From Cyprinodon diabolis (taxonomy: Eukaryota > Chordata > Actinopteri > Cyprinodontiformes > Cyprinodontidae), in assembly GCA_030533445.1 (NCBI GenBank), contig JARPUW010000572.1, positions 1 through 64,000 on the forward strand: a stretch of DNA of 64,000 bases. Reading direction: 5' to 3'. The notes under the pieces were generated by a model. It did no database searches. It had not been told where the DNA came from and worked only from the letters and a program-made list of their open reading frames with translations. Position numbers and translations under genes: made by a program. Of the stretch, positions 9,304 through 22,729 are shown one piece after another (position 1 is the first letter of the stretch; every line of letters starts with the position of its first letter).

Positions 9304-9737
9304 CCGAACAAACGACTGCTGAGCAAAAACCGTATGAGTTATTCAAAAAATTTTTTCACCGTGAGCGTCAGTCATCCTTCGACTCCAACTATGCCAACTT
9401 TGGTGTATGTGTGTCATTCAGAAAAATATTTATGATGAGTTTAAAACACATAGTCTGATTCGTTTTTCTCCCCTCTTCTGCTCCAAAACCAATGAAAAAC
9501 GGCTCTGATTTTCATCGACTTTAGGTCGGTCTGGAGGGTTTTTAAGGAAAAGTATTAATCCTACCGTAATTCCGAAGATATTGTGTGGGTCCAGAGATTT
9601 CAGTCTACAAACTGACCAAAAATGGTGACTCTAGCTATAAATATGTGGCCGTGAGGGCGAGTTTAAAATGTTTTTTTGTGTTTAAAAAACGCCTGCCTCA
9701 CACTCTAGCTTTTCAGTTGCTCCACTCTAGCAGGCTG
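9304..9737. repeat. R2 module (reference unit)
   Basis: Diverged duplicate of R1. It contains TATAAATA in TAGCTATAAATATGTGG, a canonical TATA-box-like string in all units. An ATG-containing frame (MSSEQTTAEQKPYELF...) runs through it, but a TGA closes that frame in most units (AGTCTGATTC) while U2, U4, U7, U13 and U17 read through (AGTCGGATTC). That nonsense variation suggests no selection on the peptide. Confidence 0.82.
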
Positions 9738-10121
9738 GATTTTGCTAAAACTTTGTGGCGCTTGAGGTCTGATTATACAAAAACCGTAGCAGTTATCAAC
9801 ATACCGTCTTCAGTTTTAAATAGACGAAGGATTTATCTACAAACTGAGCTTCAAACTGTTTTTCTAGGTGAATGTATGGCGACACAGTGAAGTGCTGTTT
9901 TTTATGCTTTTTTTTTCCTCTCCCCATTCATTTCCTATGGGATTTTTTTGCGACGTTTTCGCTAATAATTCGCAAACCTTCGGACTAATGAGAAAGTTTT
10001 ATACAAGCACACATCACCCCATTGGTCCCGACGCGTGTGCCAACTTTGGGCCCGATCCGCCAAACCGTGCGGGACTAGTTAGGTGCCGAAGTTTTGGGTA
10101 TACGGGAGAATTATAATAATA
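9738..10121. other. Terminal block of the unit (reference unit)
   Basis: Runs from the end of R2 to the TAA tract. It contains a T-rich run, the small inverted repeat TCCCCAT...ATGGGA, and GC-richer text (CGACGCGTGTGCC, GGGCCCGATCCGCC). A 101-codon frame crosses from R2 into this block in all 19 complete units, but it begins at GTG and has no usable ATG. The block ends TATACGGGAGAATTATAATAA before the next unit's hairpin. Confidence 0.7.
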
Positions 10122-10393
10122 ACTAGAAAATTTCTAAAGAAATTTTGAGGGGGGCCACCTACTGCCCGTCTGGGGAACCGGGCCAATACGGCCCTGGCAA
10201 GTGACGTCGGGGCTCCCCAGACCAACTGCTTACGCCTTTGAGGGCTGCTGAGGGAAGGAAAGAGGGCAAGTTCATGGGCAAAGAGAGCTGTGTGCCACTT
10301 GTGCTGAAATCTGGGAAATAGACGTGCACAGCGTATGATGCACAAGGGTAATATGGGTTGTCCATATTGAAACACAGTGGGTAAAGCCCAGTT

Positions 10394-10550
10394 GGCGGGC
10401 TTCGCCCGCCTGCTGGGAGCCATCTCAGTGAAGAAAAAAATCACCAATGGCGGGCTCTGCCCGCCTTCTAAGAGCCATTGCAGTGATGAAATCACCAATG
10501 GCGGGCTCCGCCCGCCTGCTAAGAGCCATTGCAGTGATGTAATCACCAAT
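10394..10550. repeat. 51-bp hairpin minisatellite in U4, three copies
   Basis: 157 bp, exactly one 51-bp copy longer than the two-copy form. The loops are TTC, TCT and TCC in order. Confidence 0.9.
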
Positions 10551-13217
10551 GGCAATGAGCAATATGCCAGAATGTATGAGTGTGTATAAGGAAGAGGCTT
10601 TTATTCTGTAGAGTCCTTGTAGTCTTATTTTGAAAGTCTATCATGAATGTGCATCAAAAGATGGGTCACGCCCAGCAGTGATATAGAATCCATTTCCAAA
10701 TGTTAAATCACTGGTTTTCCATGTTATTAGGTGAATAGTTGCTGTATTACAGAGTAAATGGGAGACTTTTATTGTGAAATTTGCTCTGGGGTGTGTTTTG
10801 AAAAGGTCACTAGAGTGTAATAAAAACAACCTGGAAGAGTTTGGGTCATAATGTTGAGCCATTTGCATCAATTAATGCATTAGTATAATCTAGAGGCTTT
10901 TATTTTGTAGGGTCCCTGGAGTCTTATTTTGAAAGTCCAACAGAGTTGTGTTTATAGAAAATGTTCAGACCCGTCAATGATAGTTGATTACTTTCCAATC
11001 GTTAAATCACTCTTTTTCCATGTTATTAGGGCAGTAGATGAAGCGGAAATGGGAGGCTTTTATTTTGAAATTTGCTATAGGGTGTGTTTTAAACAGTCTC
11101 CTAGAGTCTATTCTCTAAAACGGGGTTGAGTTTGGGTCATAATGTTGAGCCATATAGAGCAATAAATATATGTAAAAAATATAGAGGCTTTTATTTTGTA
11201 GGGTCCCTGGAGTCTTATTTTGAAAGTCTATCAGTGCTGAGTGGCAAGGGAAGTGTCATGTACAGCAGTCATATAGTATCCATTTCCCAATGTTAAATCA
11301 GTCCTTTCACCCTCCATTAGATTAATATGTGCTGTTTAAAACAGCAGAGGTAAAATCTGTTTGAAGCTTGGTAACCTTGACAACGCTTAACGAGCCTCTC
11401 ACTGACACAGACAACAGCTGCACTCACTATTGGTTTCTTCTTCCCAGGCTTTTTTGTATGGGAAGAACGGCACCGAACAAACGACTACTGATCAAAAACC
11501 GTATGAGTTATTCAAAAAACATTTTCACCATGAGCATCAGCAATCCTTCGACTCCAACTATACCAACTTTGGTGTATGTGTGTCATTCAGAAAAATATTT
11601 ATGACGAGTTGAAAACACATAGTCTGATTCGTTTTTCTCCCATCTTCAGCTCAAAAAGAATGGAGAAAGGCTGAAACTCTCATCCACTTTAGGTTGGTCT
11701 GGAGGGTTTTTAAGGCAAAGTATTAATCCTACCGTAATTCCGAAGACATTGTGTGAGTCCAGAGGTTTCAGTCTACAAACTGACCAAAAATGGTGACTGT
11801 AGCTCCAAATATGTGGCCGTGAGGGCGAGAATAAGATGTTTGATCTTAAAAAATGGCCGCCTCACACTAAGATTTCAGCAGCTGCACTCTAGCAGGCTGC
11901 TGCAGAAGCTAACTGTCAGCTAGCTTCCAGGTGCTTACCCTCCGAACAAACGACTGCTGAGCAAAAACCGTAAAAGATATCTGAAAAATTCTTTCAGTGA
12001 AAGCAACATCTATCCTTTGTCTCAGACTGGGGTAACCTTCATGTCTGTAGGTCTTTCACAACCCAAAACGAAGCACAAACAAAATGGTTGGCCCACCTGC
12101 TCCTCCCTTTGTTTGAACTGCAGGACCTCACTCTCACTCACCTTTTAGCTGCTAAAGCACCCCTCCGAACAAACGACTGCTGAGTAAAAACCGTAAAAGG
12201 TATCTGAAAAATTCTTTTTATCTAAGCGACAGCTATATCTTGTCTTCAATTGGAGTAACTTTCATGGCTGTAGGTCATCTACAAACTGAATGGGAAGAGA
12301 AAGAAAAAGAAAAAACGTTTCATCACACCTAAGCTTCTAATTGAGCTAGCTGCAGCAGGTCACTGTCACTCAGCTTTCAGGTGCTTAAAATGTCCTCCGA
12401 ACAAACGACTGCTGAGCAAAAACCGTATGAGTTATTCAAAAAATTTTTTCACCGTGAGCGTCAGTCATCCTTCGACTCCAACTATGCCAACTTTGGTGTA
12501 TGTGTGTCATTCAGAAAAATATTTATGACGAGTTTAAAACACATAGTCGGATTCGTTTTTCTCCCCTCTTCTGCTCCAAAACCAATGAAAAACGGCTCTG
12601 ATTTTCATCGACTTTAGGTCGGTCTGGAGGGTTTTTAAGGAAAAGTATTAATCCTACCGTAATTCCGAAGATATTGTGTGGGTCCAGAGATTTCAGTCTA
12701 CAAACTGACCAAAAATGGTGACTCTAGCTATAAATATGTGGCCGTGAGGGCGAGTTTAAAATGTTTTTTTGTGTTTAAAAAACGCCTGCCTCACACTCTA
12801 GCTTTTCAGTTGCTCCACTCTAGCAGGCTGGATTTTGCTAAAACTTTGTGGCGCTTGAGGTCTGATTATACAAAAACCGTAGCAGTTATCAACATACCGT
12901 CTTCAGTTTTAAATAGACGAAGGATTTATCTACAAACTGAGCTTCAAACTGTTTTTCTAGGTGAATGTATGCCGACACAGTGAAGTGCTGTTTTTTATGC
13001 TTTTTTTTTCCTCTCCCCATTCATTTCCTATGGGATTTTTTTGCGACGTTTTCGCTAATAATTCGCAAACCTTCGGACTAATGAGAAAGTTTTATACAAG
13101 CACACATCACCCCATTGGTCCCGACGCGTGTGCCAACTTTGGGCCCGATCCGCCAAACCGTGCGGGACTAGTTACGCGCCGAAGTTTTGGGTATACGGGA
13201 GAATTATAATAATAATA

Positions 13218-13279
13218 ATACGCGGAATAAATATGTGCAATAGTAGTAGGTGGGCCATGCCTTCGGCATGTGGCCCCCC
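13218..13279. repeat. Junction mini-element, one copy (U4/U5)
   Basis: 62-bp element, C6 run separated from CTAG only by AA, giving the full junction palindrome. Confidence 0.9.
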
Positions 13280-13552
13280 AACTAGAAAATTTCTAAAGAA
13301 ATTTTGAGGGGGGCCACCTACTGCCCGTCTGGGGAACCGGGCCAATACGGCCCTGGCAAGTGACGTCGGGGCTCCCCAGACCAACTGCTTACGCCTTTGA
13401 GGGCTGCTGAGGGAAGGAAAGAGGGCAAGTTCATGGGCAAAGAGAGCTGTGTGCCACTTGTGCTGAAATCTGGGAAATAGACGTGCACAGCGTATGATGC
13501 ACAAGGGTAATATGGGTTGTCCATATTGAAACACAGTGGGTAAAGCCCAGTT

Positions 13553-13787
13553 GGCGGGCTTTGCCCGCCTGCTAGGAGCCATCTCAGTGAAGAAAAAAAT
13601 CACCAATGGCGGGCTCTGCCCGCCTTCTAAGAGCCATTGCAGTGATGAAATCACCAATGGCGGGCTCCGCCCGCCTGCTAAGAGCCATTGCAGTGATGTA
13701 ATCACCTTTGGCGGGCTCCGCCCGCCTGTTACCATTGGCGGGCTCCGCCCGCCTTCTAAGAGCCATTGCAGTGATGTAATCACCAAT
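13553..13787. repeat. 51-bp hairpin minisatellite in U5, five copies
   Basis: Five-copy form including the 27-bp short copy. The first loop is TTT, unlike TTC elsewhere, and the stem is unchanged. Confidence 0.9.
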
Positions 13788-16456
13788 GGCAATGAGCAAT
13801 ATGCCAGAATGTATGAGTGTGTATAAGGAAGAGGCTTTTATTCTGTAGAGTCCTTGTAGTCTTATTTTGAAAGTCTATCATGAATGTGCATCAAAAGATG
13901 GGTCACGCCCAGCAATGATATAGAATCCATTTCCAAATGTTAAATCACTGGTTTTCCATGTTATTAGGTGAATAGTTGCTGTATTACAGAGTAAATGGGA
14001 GACTTTTATTGTGAAATTTGCTCTGGGGTGTGTTTTGAAAAGGTCACTAGAGTCTAATAAAAACAACCTGGAAGAGTTTGGGTCATAATGTTGAGCCATT
14101 TGCATCAATTAATGCATTAGTATAATCTAGAGGCTTTTATTTTGTAGGGTCCCTGGAGTCTTATTTTGAAAGTCCAACAGAGTTGTGTTTATAGAAAATG
14201 TTCAGACCCGTCAATGATAGTTGATTACTTTCCAATCGTTAAATCACTTTTTCCATGGTATTAGGGCAGTAGATGAAGCGGAAATGGGAGGCTTTTATTT
14301 TGAAATTTGCTATAGGGTGTGTTTTAAACAGTCTCCTAGAGTCTATTCTCTAAAACGGGGTTGAGTTTGGGTCATAATGTTGAGCCATATAGGGCAATAA
14401 ATATATGTAAAAAATATAGAGGCTTTTATTTTGTAGGGTCCCTGGAGTCTTATTTTGAAAGTCTATCAGTGCTGAGTGGCAAGGGAAGTGTCATGGACAG
14501 CAGTCATATAGTATCCATTTCCCAATGTTAAATCAGTCCTTTCACCCTCCATTAGATTAATATGTGCTGTTTAAAACAGCAGAGGTAAAATCTGTTTGAA
14601 GCTTGGTAACCTTGACAACGCTTAACGAGCCTCTCACTGACACAGACAACAGCTGCACTCACTATTGGTTTCTTCTTCCCAGGCTTTTTTGTATGGGAAG
14701 AACGGCACCGAACAAACGACTACTGATCAAAAACCGTATGAGTTATTCAAAAAACATTTTCACCATGAGCATCAGCAATCCTTTGACTCCAACTATACCA
14801 ACTTTGGTGTATGTGTGTCATTCAGAAAAATATTTATGACGAGTTGAAAACACATAGTCTGATTCGTTTCTCTCCCATCTTCAGCTCAAAAAGAATAGAG
14901 AAAGGCTGAAACTCTCATCGACTTTAGGTTTGCCTGGAGGGTTTTTAGGGAAAAGTATTAATCCTACCGTAATTCCGAAGACATTGTGTGAGTCCAGAAG
15001 TTTCAGTCTACAAACTGACCAAAAATGGTGACTGTAGCTCCAAATATGTGGCCGTGAGGGCGAGAATAAGATGTTTGATCTTAAAAAAATGGCCGCCTCA
15101 CACTAAGATTTCAGCAGCTGCACTCTAGCAGGCTGCTGCAGAAGCTAACTGTCAGCTAGCTTCCAGGTGCTTACCCTCCGAACAAACGACTGCTGAGCAA
15201 AAACCGTAAAAGGTATCTGAAAAATTCTTTCAGTGAAAGCAACATCTATCCTTTGTCTCAGACTGGGGTAACCTTCATGTCTGTAGGTCTTTCACAACCC
15301 AAAACGAAGCACAAACAAAATGGTTGGCCCACCTGCTCCTCCCTTTCTTTTAACTGCAGGACCTCACTCTCACTCACCTTTTAGCTGCTAAAGCACCCCT
15401 CCGAACAAATGACTGCTGAGTAAAAACCGTAAAAGGTATCTGAAAAATTCTTTTTATCTAAGCGACAGCTATATCTTGTCTTCAATTGGAGTAACTTTCA
15501 TGGCTGTAGATCATCTACAAACTGAATGGGAAGAGAAAGAAAAAGAAAAAACGTTTCATCACACCTAAGCTTCTAATTGAGCTAGCTGCAGCAGGTCACT
15601 GTCACTCAGCTTTCAGGTGCTTAAAATGTCCTCCGAACAAACGACTGCTGAGCAAAAACCGTATGAGTTATTCAAAAAATTTTTTCACCGTGAGCGTCAG
15701 TCATCCTTCGACTCCAACTATGCCAACTTTGGTGTATGTGTGTCATTCAGAAAAATCTTTATGACGAGTTTAAAACACATAGTCTGATTCGTTTTTCTCC
15801 CCTCTTCTGCTCCAAAACCAATGAAAAACGGCTCTGATTTTCATCGACTTTAGGTCGGTCTGGAGGGTTTTTAAGGAAAAGTATTAATCCTACCGTAATT
15901 CCGAAGATATTGTGTGGGTCCAGAGATTTCAGTCTACAAACTGACCAAAAATGGTGACTCTAGCTATAAATATGTGGCCGTGAGGGCGAGTTTAAAATGT
16001 TTTTTTGTGTTTAAAAAACGCCTGCCTCACACTCTAGCTTTTCAGTTGCTCCACTCTAGCAGGCTGGATTTTGCTAAAACTTTGTGGCGCTTGAGGTCTG
16101 ATTATACAAAAACCGTAGCAGTTATGAACATACCGTCTTCAGTTTTAAATAGCCGAAGGATTTATCTACAAACTGAGCTTCAAACTGTTTTTCTAGGTGA
16201 ATGTATGCCGACACAGTGAAGTGCTGTTTTTTATGCTTTTTTTTACCTCTTCCCATTCATTTCCTATGGGATTTTTTTGCGACGTTTTCGCTAATAATTC
16301 GCAAACCTTCGGACTAATGAGAAAGTTTTATACAAGCACACATCACCCCATTGGTCCCAACGCGTGTGCCAACTTTGGGCCCGATCCGCCAAACCGTGCG
16401 GGACTAGTTACGTGCCGAAGTTTTGGGTATACGGGAGAATTATAATAATAATAATA

Positions 16457-16518
16457 ATACGCGGAATAAATATGTGCAATAGTAGTAGGTGGGCCATGCC
16501 TTCGGCATGTGGCCCCCC
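16457..16518. repeat. Junction mini-element, one copy (U5/U6)
   Basis: 62-bp element after an extended TAA tract; the C6 run is joined to the unit start through AA. Confidence 0.9.
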
Positions 16519-16519
16519 A

Positions 16520-19500
16520 ACTAGAAAATTTCTAAAGAAATTTTGAGGGGGGCCACCTACTGCCCGTCTGGGGAACCGGGCCAATACGGCCCTGGCAAGT
16601 GACGTCGGGGCTCCCCAGACCAACTGCTTACGCCTTTGAGGGCTGCTGAGGGAAGGAAAGAGGGCAAGTTCATGGGCAAAGAGAGCTGTGTGCCACTTGT
16701 GCTGAAATCTGGGAAATAGACGTGCACAGCGTATGATGCACAAGGGTAATATGGGTTGTCCATATTGAAACACAGTGGGTAAAGCCCAGTTGGCGGGCTT
16801 CGCCCGCCTGCTAGGAGCCATCTCAGTGAAGAAAAAAATCACCAATGGCGGGCTCTGCCCGCCTTCTAAGAGCCATTGCAGTGATGAAATCACCAATGGC
16901 GGGCTCCGCCCGCCTGCTAAGAGCCATTGCAGTGATGTAATCACCTTTGGCTGGCTCCGCCCGCCTGTTACCATTGGCGGGCTCCGCCCGCCTTCTAAGA
17001 GCCATTGCAGTGATGAAATCACCAATGGCAATGAGCAATATGCCAGAATGTATGAGTGTGTATAAGGAAGAGGCTTTTATTCTGTAGAGTCCTTGTAGTC
17101 TTATTTTGAAAGTCTATCATGAATGTGCATCAAAAGATGGGTCACGCCCAGCAGTGATATAGAATCCATTTCCAAATGTTAAATCACTGGTTTTCCATGT
17201 TATTAGGTGAATAGTTGCTGTATTACAGAGTAAATGGGAGACTTTTATTGTGAAATTTGCTCTGGGTGTGTTTTGAAAAGGTCACTAGAGTCTAATAAAA
17301 ACAACCTGGAAGAGTTTGGGTCATAATGTTGAGCCATTTGCATCAATTAATGCATTAGTATAATCTAGAGGCTTTTATTTTGTAGGGTCCCTGGAGTCTT
17401 ATTTTGAAAGTCCAACAGAGTTGTGTTTATAGAAAATGTTCAGACCCGTCAATGATAGTTGATTACTTTCCAATCGTTAAATCACTCTTTTTCCATGTTA
17501 TTAGGGCAGTAGATGAAGCGGAAATGGGAGGCTTTTATTTTGAAATTTGCTACAGGGTGTGTTTTAAACAGTCTCCTAGAGTCTATTCTCTAAAACGGGG
17601 TTGAGTTTGGGTCATAATGTTGAGCCATATAGGGCAATAAATATATGTAAAAAATATAGAGGCTTTTATTTTGTAGGGTCCCTGGAGTCTTATTTTGAAA
17701 GTCTATCAGTGCTGAGTGGCAAGGGAAGTGTCATGGACAGCAGTCATATAGTATCCATTTCCCAATGTTAAATCAGTCCTTTCACCCTCCATTAGATTAA
17801 TATGTGCTGTTTAAAACAGCAGAGGTAAAATCTGTTTGAAGCTTGGTAACCTTGACAACGCTTAACGAGCCTCTCACTGACACAGACAACAGCTGCACTC
17901 ACTATTGGTTTCTTCTTCCCAGGCTTTTTTGTATGGGAAGAACGGCACCGAACAAACGACTACTGATCAAAAACCGTATGAGTTATTCAAAAAACATTTT
18001 CACCATGAGCATCAGCAATCCTTCGACTCCAACTATACCAACTTTGGTGTATGTGTGTCATTCAGAAAAATATTTATGACGAGTTGAAAACACATAGTCT
18101 GATTCGTTTCTCTCCCATCTTCAGCTCAAAAAGAATAGAGAAAGGCTGAAACTCTCATCGACTTTAGGTTGGTCTGGACGGTTTTTAAGGAAAAGTATTA
18201 ATCCTACCGTAATTCCGAAGACATTGTGTGAGTCCAGAGGTTTCAGTCTACAAACTGACCAAAAATGGTGACTGTAGCTCCAAATATGTGGCCGTGAGGG
18301 CGAGAATAAGATGTTTGATCTTAAAAGAATGGCCGCCTCACACTAAGATTTCAGCAGCTGCACTCTAGCAGGCTGCTGCAGAAGCTAACTGTCAGCTAGC
18401 TTCCAGGTGCTTACCCTCCGAACAAACGACTGCTGAGCAAAAACCGTAAAAGATATCTGAAAAATTCTTTCAGTGAAAGCAACATCTATCCTTTGTCTCA
18501 GACTGGGGTAACCTTCATGTCTGTAGGTCTTTCACAACCCAAAACGAAGCACAAACAAAATGGTTGGCCCACCTGCTCCTCCCTTTGTTTGAACTGCAGG
18601 ACCTCACTCTCACTCACCTTTTAGCTGCTAAAGCACCCCTCCGAACAAACGACTGCTGAGTAAAAACCGTAAAAGGTATCTGAAAAATTATTTTTATCTA
18701 AGCGACAGCTATATCTTGTCTTCAATTGGAGTAACTTTCATGGCTGTAGGTCATCTACAACCTGAATGGGAAGAGAAAGAAAAAGAAAAAACGTTTTGTC
18801 ACACCTGATCTTCTAATTGAGCTAGCTGCAGCAGGACACTCTCCCCCAGCTTTCAGCTGCTTAAAATGTCCTCCGAACAAACGACTGCTGAGCAAAAACC
18901 GTATGAGTTATTCAAAATATTTTTTCACCGTGAGCGTCAGCCATCCTTCGACTCCAACTATGCCAACTTTGGTGTATGTGTGTCATTCAGAAAAATATTT
19001 ATGACGAGTTTAAAACACATAGTCTGATTCGTTTTTCTCCCCTCTTCTGCTCCAAAACCAATGAAAAACGGCTCTGATTTTCATCGACTTTAGGTCGGTC
19101 TGGAGGGTTTTTAAGGAAAAGTATTAATCCTACCGTAATTCCGAAGATATTGTGTGGGTCCAGAGATTTCAGTCTACAAACTGACCAAAAATGGTGACTC
19201 TAGCTATAAATATGTGGCCGTGAGGGCGAGTTTAAAATGTTTTTTTGTGTTTAAAAAACGCCTGCCTCACACTCTAGCTTTTCAGTTGCTCCACTCTAGC
19301 AGGCTGGATTTTGCTAAAACTTTGTGGCGCTTGAGGTCTGATTATACAAAAACCGTAGCAGTTATCAACATACCGTCTTCAGTTTTAAATAGACGAAGGA
19401 TTTATCTACAAACTGAGCTTCAAACTGTTTTTCTAGGTGAATGTATGCCGACACAGTGAAGTGCTGTTTTTTATGCTTTTTTTTTCCTCTCCCCATTCAT

Positions 19501-19690
19501 TTCCTATGGGATTTTTTTGCGACGTTTTCGCTAATAATTCGCAAACCTTCGGACTAATGAGAAAGTTTTATACAAGCACACATCACCCCATTGGTCCCGA
19601 CGCGTGTGCCAACTTTGGGCCCGATCCGCCAAACCGTGCGGGACTAGTTACGTGCCGAAGTTTTGGGTATACGGGAGAATTATAATAATA
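16520..19690. repeat. Tandem array unit U6 (3171 bp)
   Basis: Class shared with U11 and U18: TTTGCTACAGGG in S2, GGTCTGGACGG in R1, CTTAAAAGAATGGCC, and the TGTCACACCTGATC allele of module C. Length is identical to U18, and U11 is 69 bp longer because of a terminal mini-element. Confidence 0.95.
16792..17026. repeat. 51-bp hairpin minisatellite in U6, five copies
   Basis: Five-copy form. The fourth stem is hit once (GGCTGGC...GCCCGCC) with no compensating change on the other arm. Confidence 0.9.
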
Positions 19691-22600
19691 ACTAGAAAAT
19701 TTCTAAAGAAATTTTGAGGGGGGCCACCTACTGCCCGTCTGGGGAACAGGGCCAATACGGCCCTGGCAAGTGATGTCGGGGCTCCCCAGACCAACTGCTT
19801 ACGCCTTTGAGGGCTGCTGAGGGAAGGAAAGAGGGCTAGGTCATGGGCAAAGAGAGCTGTGTGCCACTTGTGCTGAAATCTGGGAAATAGACGTGCACAG
19901 CGTATGATGCAAAAGGGTAATATGGGTTGTCCATATTGAACCGCAGTGGGTAAAGCTCAGTTGGTGGGCTCCGCCCGCCTGCTAGGAGCCCTTGCAGCGA
20001 TGAAAAAAATCACCAATGGCGGGCTCTGCCCGCCTGCTAAGAGCCATTGCAGTGATGAAATCACCAATGGCAATGAGCAATATGCCAGAATGTATGAGTG
20101 TGTATAAGGAAGAGGCTTTTATTCTGTAGAGTCCCTGGAGTCTTATTTTGAAAGTCTATCATGGAAGTGCATCTAAAGATGGGTCATGCCCAGCAGTTAT
20201 ATAGAATCAATTTCCAAATGTTAAATCACTGGTTTTCCATGTTATTAGGTGAATAGTTGCTGTATTACAGAGTAAATGGGAGACTTTTATTGTGAAATTT
20301 GCTCTGGGTGTGTTTTGAAAAGGTCACTAGAGTCTAATAAAAACAACCTGGAAGAGTTTGGGTCATAATGTTGAGCCATTTGCATCAATTAATGCATTAG
20401 TATAATCTAGAGGCTTTTATTTTGTAGGGTCGCTGGAGTCTTATTTTGAAAGTCCAACAGAGTTGTGTTTATAGAAAATGTTCAGACCCGTCAATGATAG
20501 TTGATTACTTTCCAATCGTTAAATCACTGTTTTTCCATGTTATTAGGGCAGTAGATGAAGCGGAAATGGGAGGCTTTTATTTTGAAATTTGCTATAGGGT
20601 GTGTTTTAAACAGTCTCCTAGAGTCTATTCTCTAAAACGGGGTTGAGTTTGGGTCATAATATTGAGCCATATAGGGCAATAAATATATGTAAAAAATATA
20701 GAGGCTTTTATTTTGTAGGGTCCCTGGAGTCTTATTTTGAAAGTCTATCAGTGCTGAGTGGCAAGGGAAGTGTCCTGGACAGCAGTCATATAGTATCCAT
20801 TTCCCAATGTTAAATCAGTCCTTTCACCCTCCATTAGATTAATATGTGCTGTTTAAAACAGCAGAGGTAAAATCTGTTTGAAGCTTGGTAACCTTGACAA
20901 CGCTTAACGAGCCTCTCACTGACACAGACAACAGCTGCACTCACTATTGGTTTCTTCTTCCCAGGCTTTTTTGTATGGGAAGAACGGCAACGAAAACAAA
21001 CGACTACTGATCAAAAACCGTATGAGTTATTCAAAAAACATTTTCACCATGAGCATCAGCAATCCTTCGACTCCAAGTATACCAACTTTGGTGTATGTGT
21101 GTCATTCAGAACAATATTTATGACGACTTGAAAACACATAGTCTGATTCGTTTCTCTTCCATCTTCAGCTCAAAAAGAATGGAGAAAGGCTGAAACTCAT
21201 CGACTTTAGGTTGGTCTGGAGGGTTTTTAAGGAAAAGTATTAATCCTACCGTAATTCCGAAGACATTGTGTGAGTCCAGAGGTTTCAGTCTACAAACTGA
21301 CCAAAAATGGTGACTGTAGCTCCAAATATGTGGCCGTGAGGGCGAGAATAAGATGTTTGATCTTAAAAAAATGGCCGCCTCACACTAAGATTTCAGCAGC
21401 TGCACTCTAGCAGGCTGCTGCAGAAGCTAACTGTCAGCTAGCTTCCAGGTGCTTACCCTCCGAACAAACGACTGCTGAGCAAAAACCGTAAAAGATATCT
21501 GAAAAATTCTTTCAGTGAAAGCAACATCTATCCTTTGTCTCAGACTGGGGTAACCTTCATGTCTGTAGGTCTTTCACAACCCAAAACGAAGCACAAACAA
21601 AATGGTTGGCCCACCTGCTCCTCCCTTTGTTTGAACTGCAGGACCTCACTCTCACTCACCTTTTAGCTGCTAAAGCACCCCTCCGAACAAACGACTGCTG
21701 AGTAAAAACCGTAAAAGGTGTCTGAAAAATTCTTTTTATCTAAGCGACAGCTATATCTTGTCTTCAATTGGAGTAACTTTCATGGCTGTAGGTCATCTAC
21801 AAACTGAATGGGAAGAGAAAGAAAAAGAAAAAACGTTTCATCACACCTAAGCTTCTAATTGAGCTAGCTGCAGCAGGTCACTGTCACTCAGCTTTCAGGT
21901 GCTTAAAATGTCCTCCGAACAAACGACTGCTGAGCAAAAACCGTATGAGTTATTCAAAAATTTTTTTCACCGTGAGCGTCAGTCATCCTTCGACTCCAAC
22001 TATGCCAACTTTGGTGTATGTGTGTCATTCAGAAAAATATTTATGACGAGTTTAAAACACATAGTCGGATTCGTTTTTCTCCCCTCTTCTGCTCCAAAAC
22101 CAATGAAAAACGGCTCTGATTTTCATCGACTTTAGGTCGGTCTGGAGGGTTTTTAAGGAAAAGTATTAATCCTACCGTAATTCCGAAGATATTGTGTGGG
22201 TCCAGAGATTTCAGTCTACAAACTGACCAAAAATGGTGACTCTAGCTATAAATATGTGGCCGTGAGGGCGAGTTTAAAATGTTTTTTTGTGTTTAAAAAA
22301 CGCCTGCCTCACACTCTAGCTTTTCAGTTGCTCCACTCTAGCAGGCTGGATTTTGCTAAAACTTTGTGGCGCTTGAGGTCTGATTATACAAAAACCGTAG
22401 CAGTTATCAACATACCGTCTTCAGTTTTAAATAGACGAAGGATTTATCTACAAACTGAGCTTCAAACTGTTTTTCTAGGTGAATGTATGGCGACACAGTG
22501 AAGTGCTGTTTTTTATGCTTTTTTTTTCCTCTCCCCATTCATTTCCTATGGGATTTTTTTGCGACGTTTTCGCTAATAATTCGCAAACCTTCGGACTAAT

Positions 22601-22729
22601 GAGAAAGTTTTATACAAGCACACATCACCCCATTGGTCCCGACGCGTGTGCCAACTTTGGGCCCGATCCGCCAAACCGTGCGGGACTAGTTACGTGCCGA
22701 AGTTTTGGGTATACGGGAGAATTATAATA
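19691..22729. repeat. Tandem array unit U7 (3039 bp, shortest complete unit)
   Basis: Near-duplicate of U2 by shared markers, with a two-copy minisatellite and no terminal mini-element. It is therefore the minimal form of the unit. Confidence 0.95.
19963..20068. repeat. 51-bp hairpin minisatellite in U7, two copies
   Basis: Same length (106 bp) and same GGTGGGC first stem as U2. Confidence 0.9.

Larger units (their letters stand above)
6954..10121. repeat. Tandem array unit U3 (3168 bp, used as reference)
   Basis: Reference copy for the sub-block annotation. Private features are a first minisatellite stem reading TGCGGGC followed by GGGATCCTTCTCAG, and a 2-bp deletion in R1 (about 8485, GTATGTGTCATTC instead of GTATGTGTGTCATTC) that shifts the frame running through R1 in other units. 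It ends without a mini-element. Confidence 0.95.
10122..13280. repeat. Tandem array unit U4 (3159 bp)
   Basis: The only unit with three minisatellite copies. Other markers are CTAGAGTGTAATAAAAAC (shared with U17 and in part U10), GTCATGTACAGC (shared with U10) and AGTCGGATTC in R2 (shared with U2, U7, U13, U17). These point to mosaic ancestry. Confidence 0.95.
13281..16519. repeat. Tandem array unit U5 (3239 bp)
   Basis: Many private changes, including TTTGCCTGGAGGGTTTTTAG, CCTTTGACTCC, GAACAAATGACTG and GTTATGAACATACC. It shares GTAGATCATCTAC with U3 and the TACCTCTTCCC / CCCAACGCGTG terminal allele with U12, U14 and U16. Confidence 0.95.

Noticed and set aside
12381..12617. 78-codon frame through R2 (with internal ATG, MSSEQTTAEQ...)
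   Set aside because: A TGA shortens it in most units, R1 and R2 versions differ mainly at amino-acid-changing sites, and R1 is frameshifted in U3 and U20.
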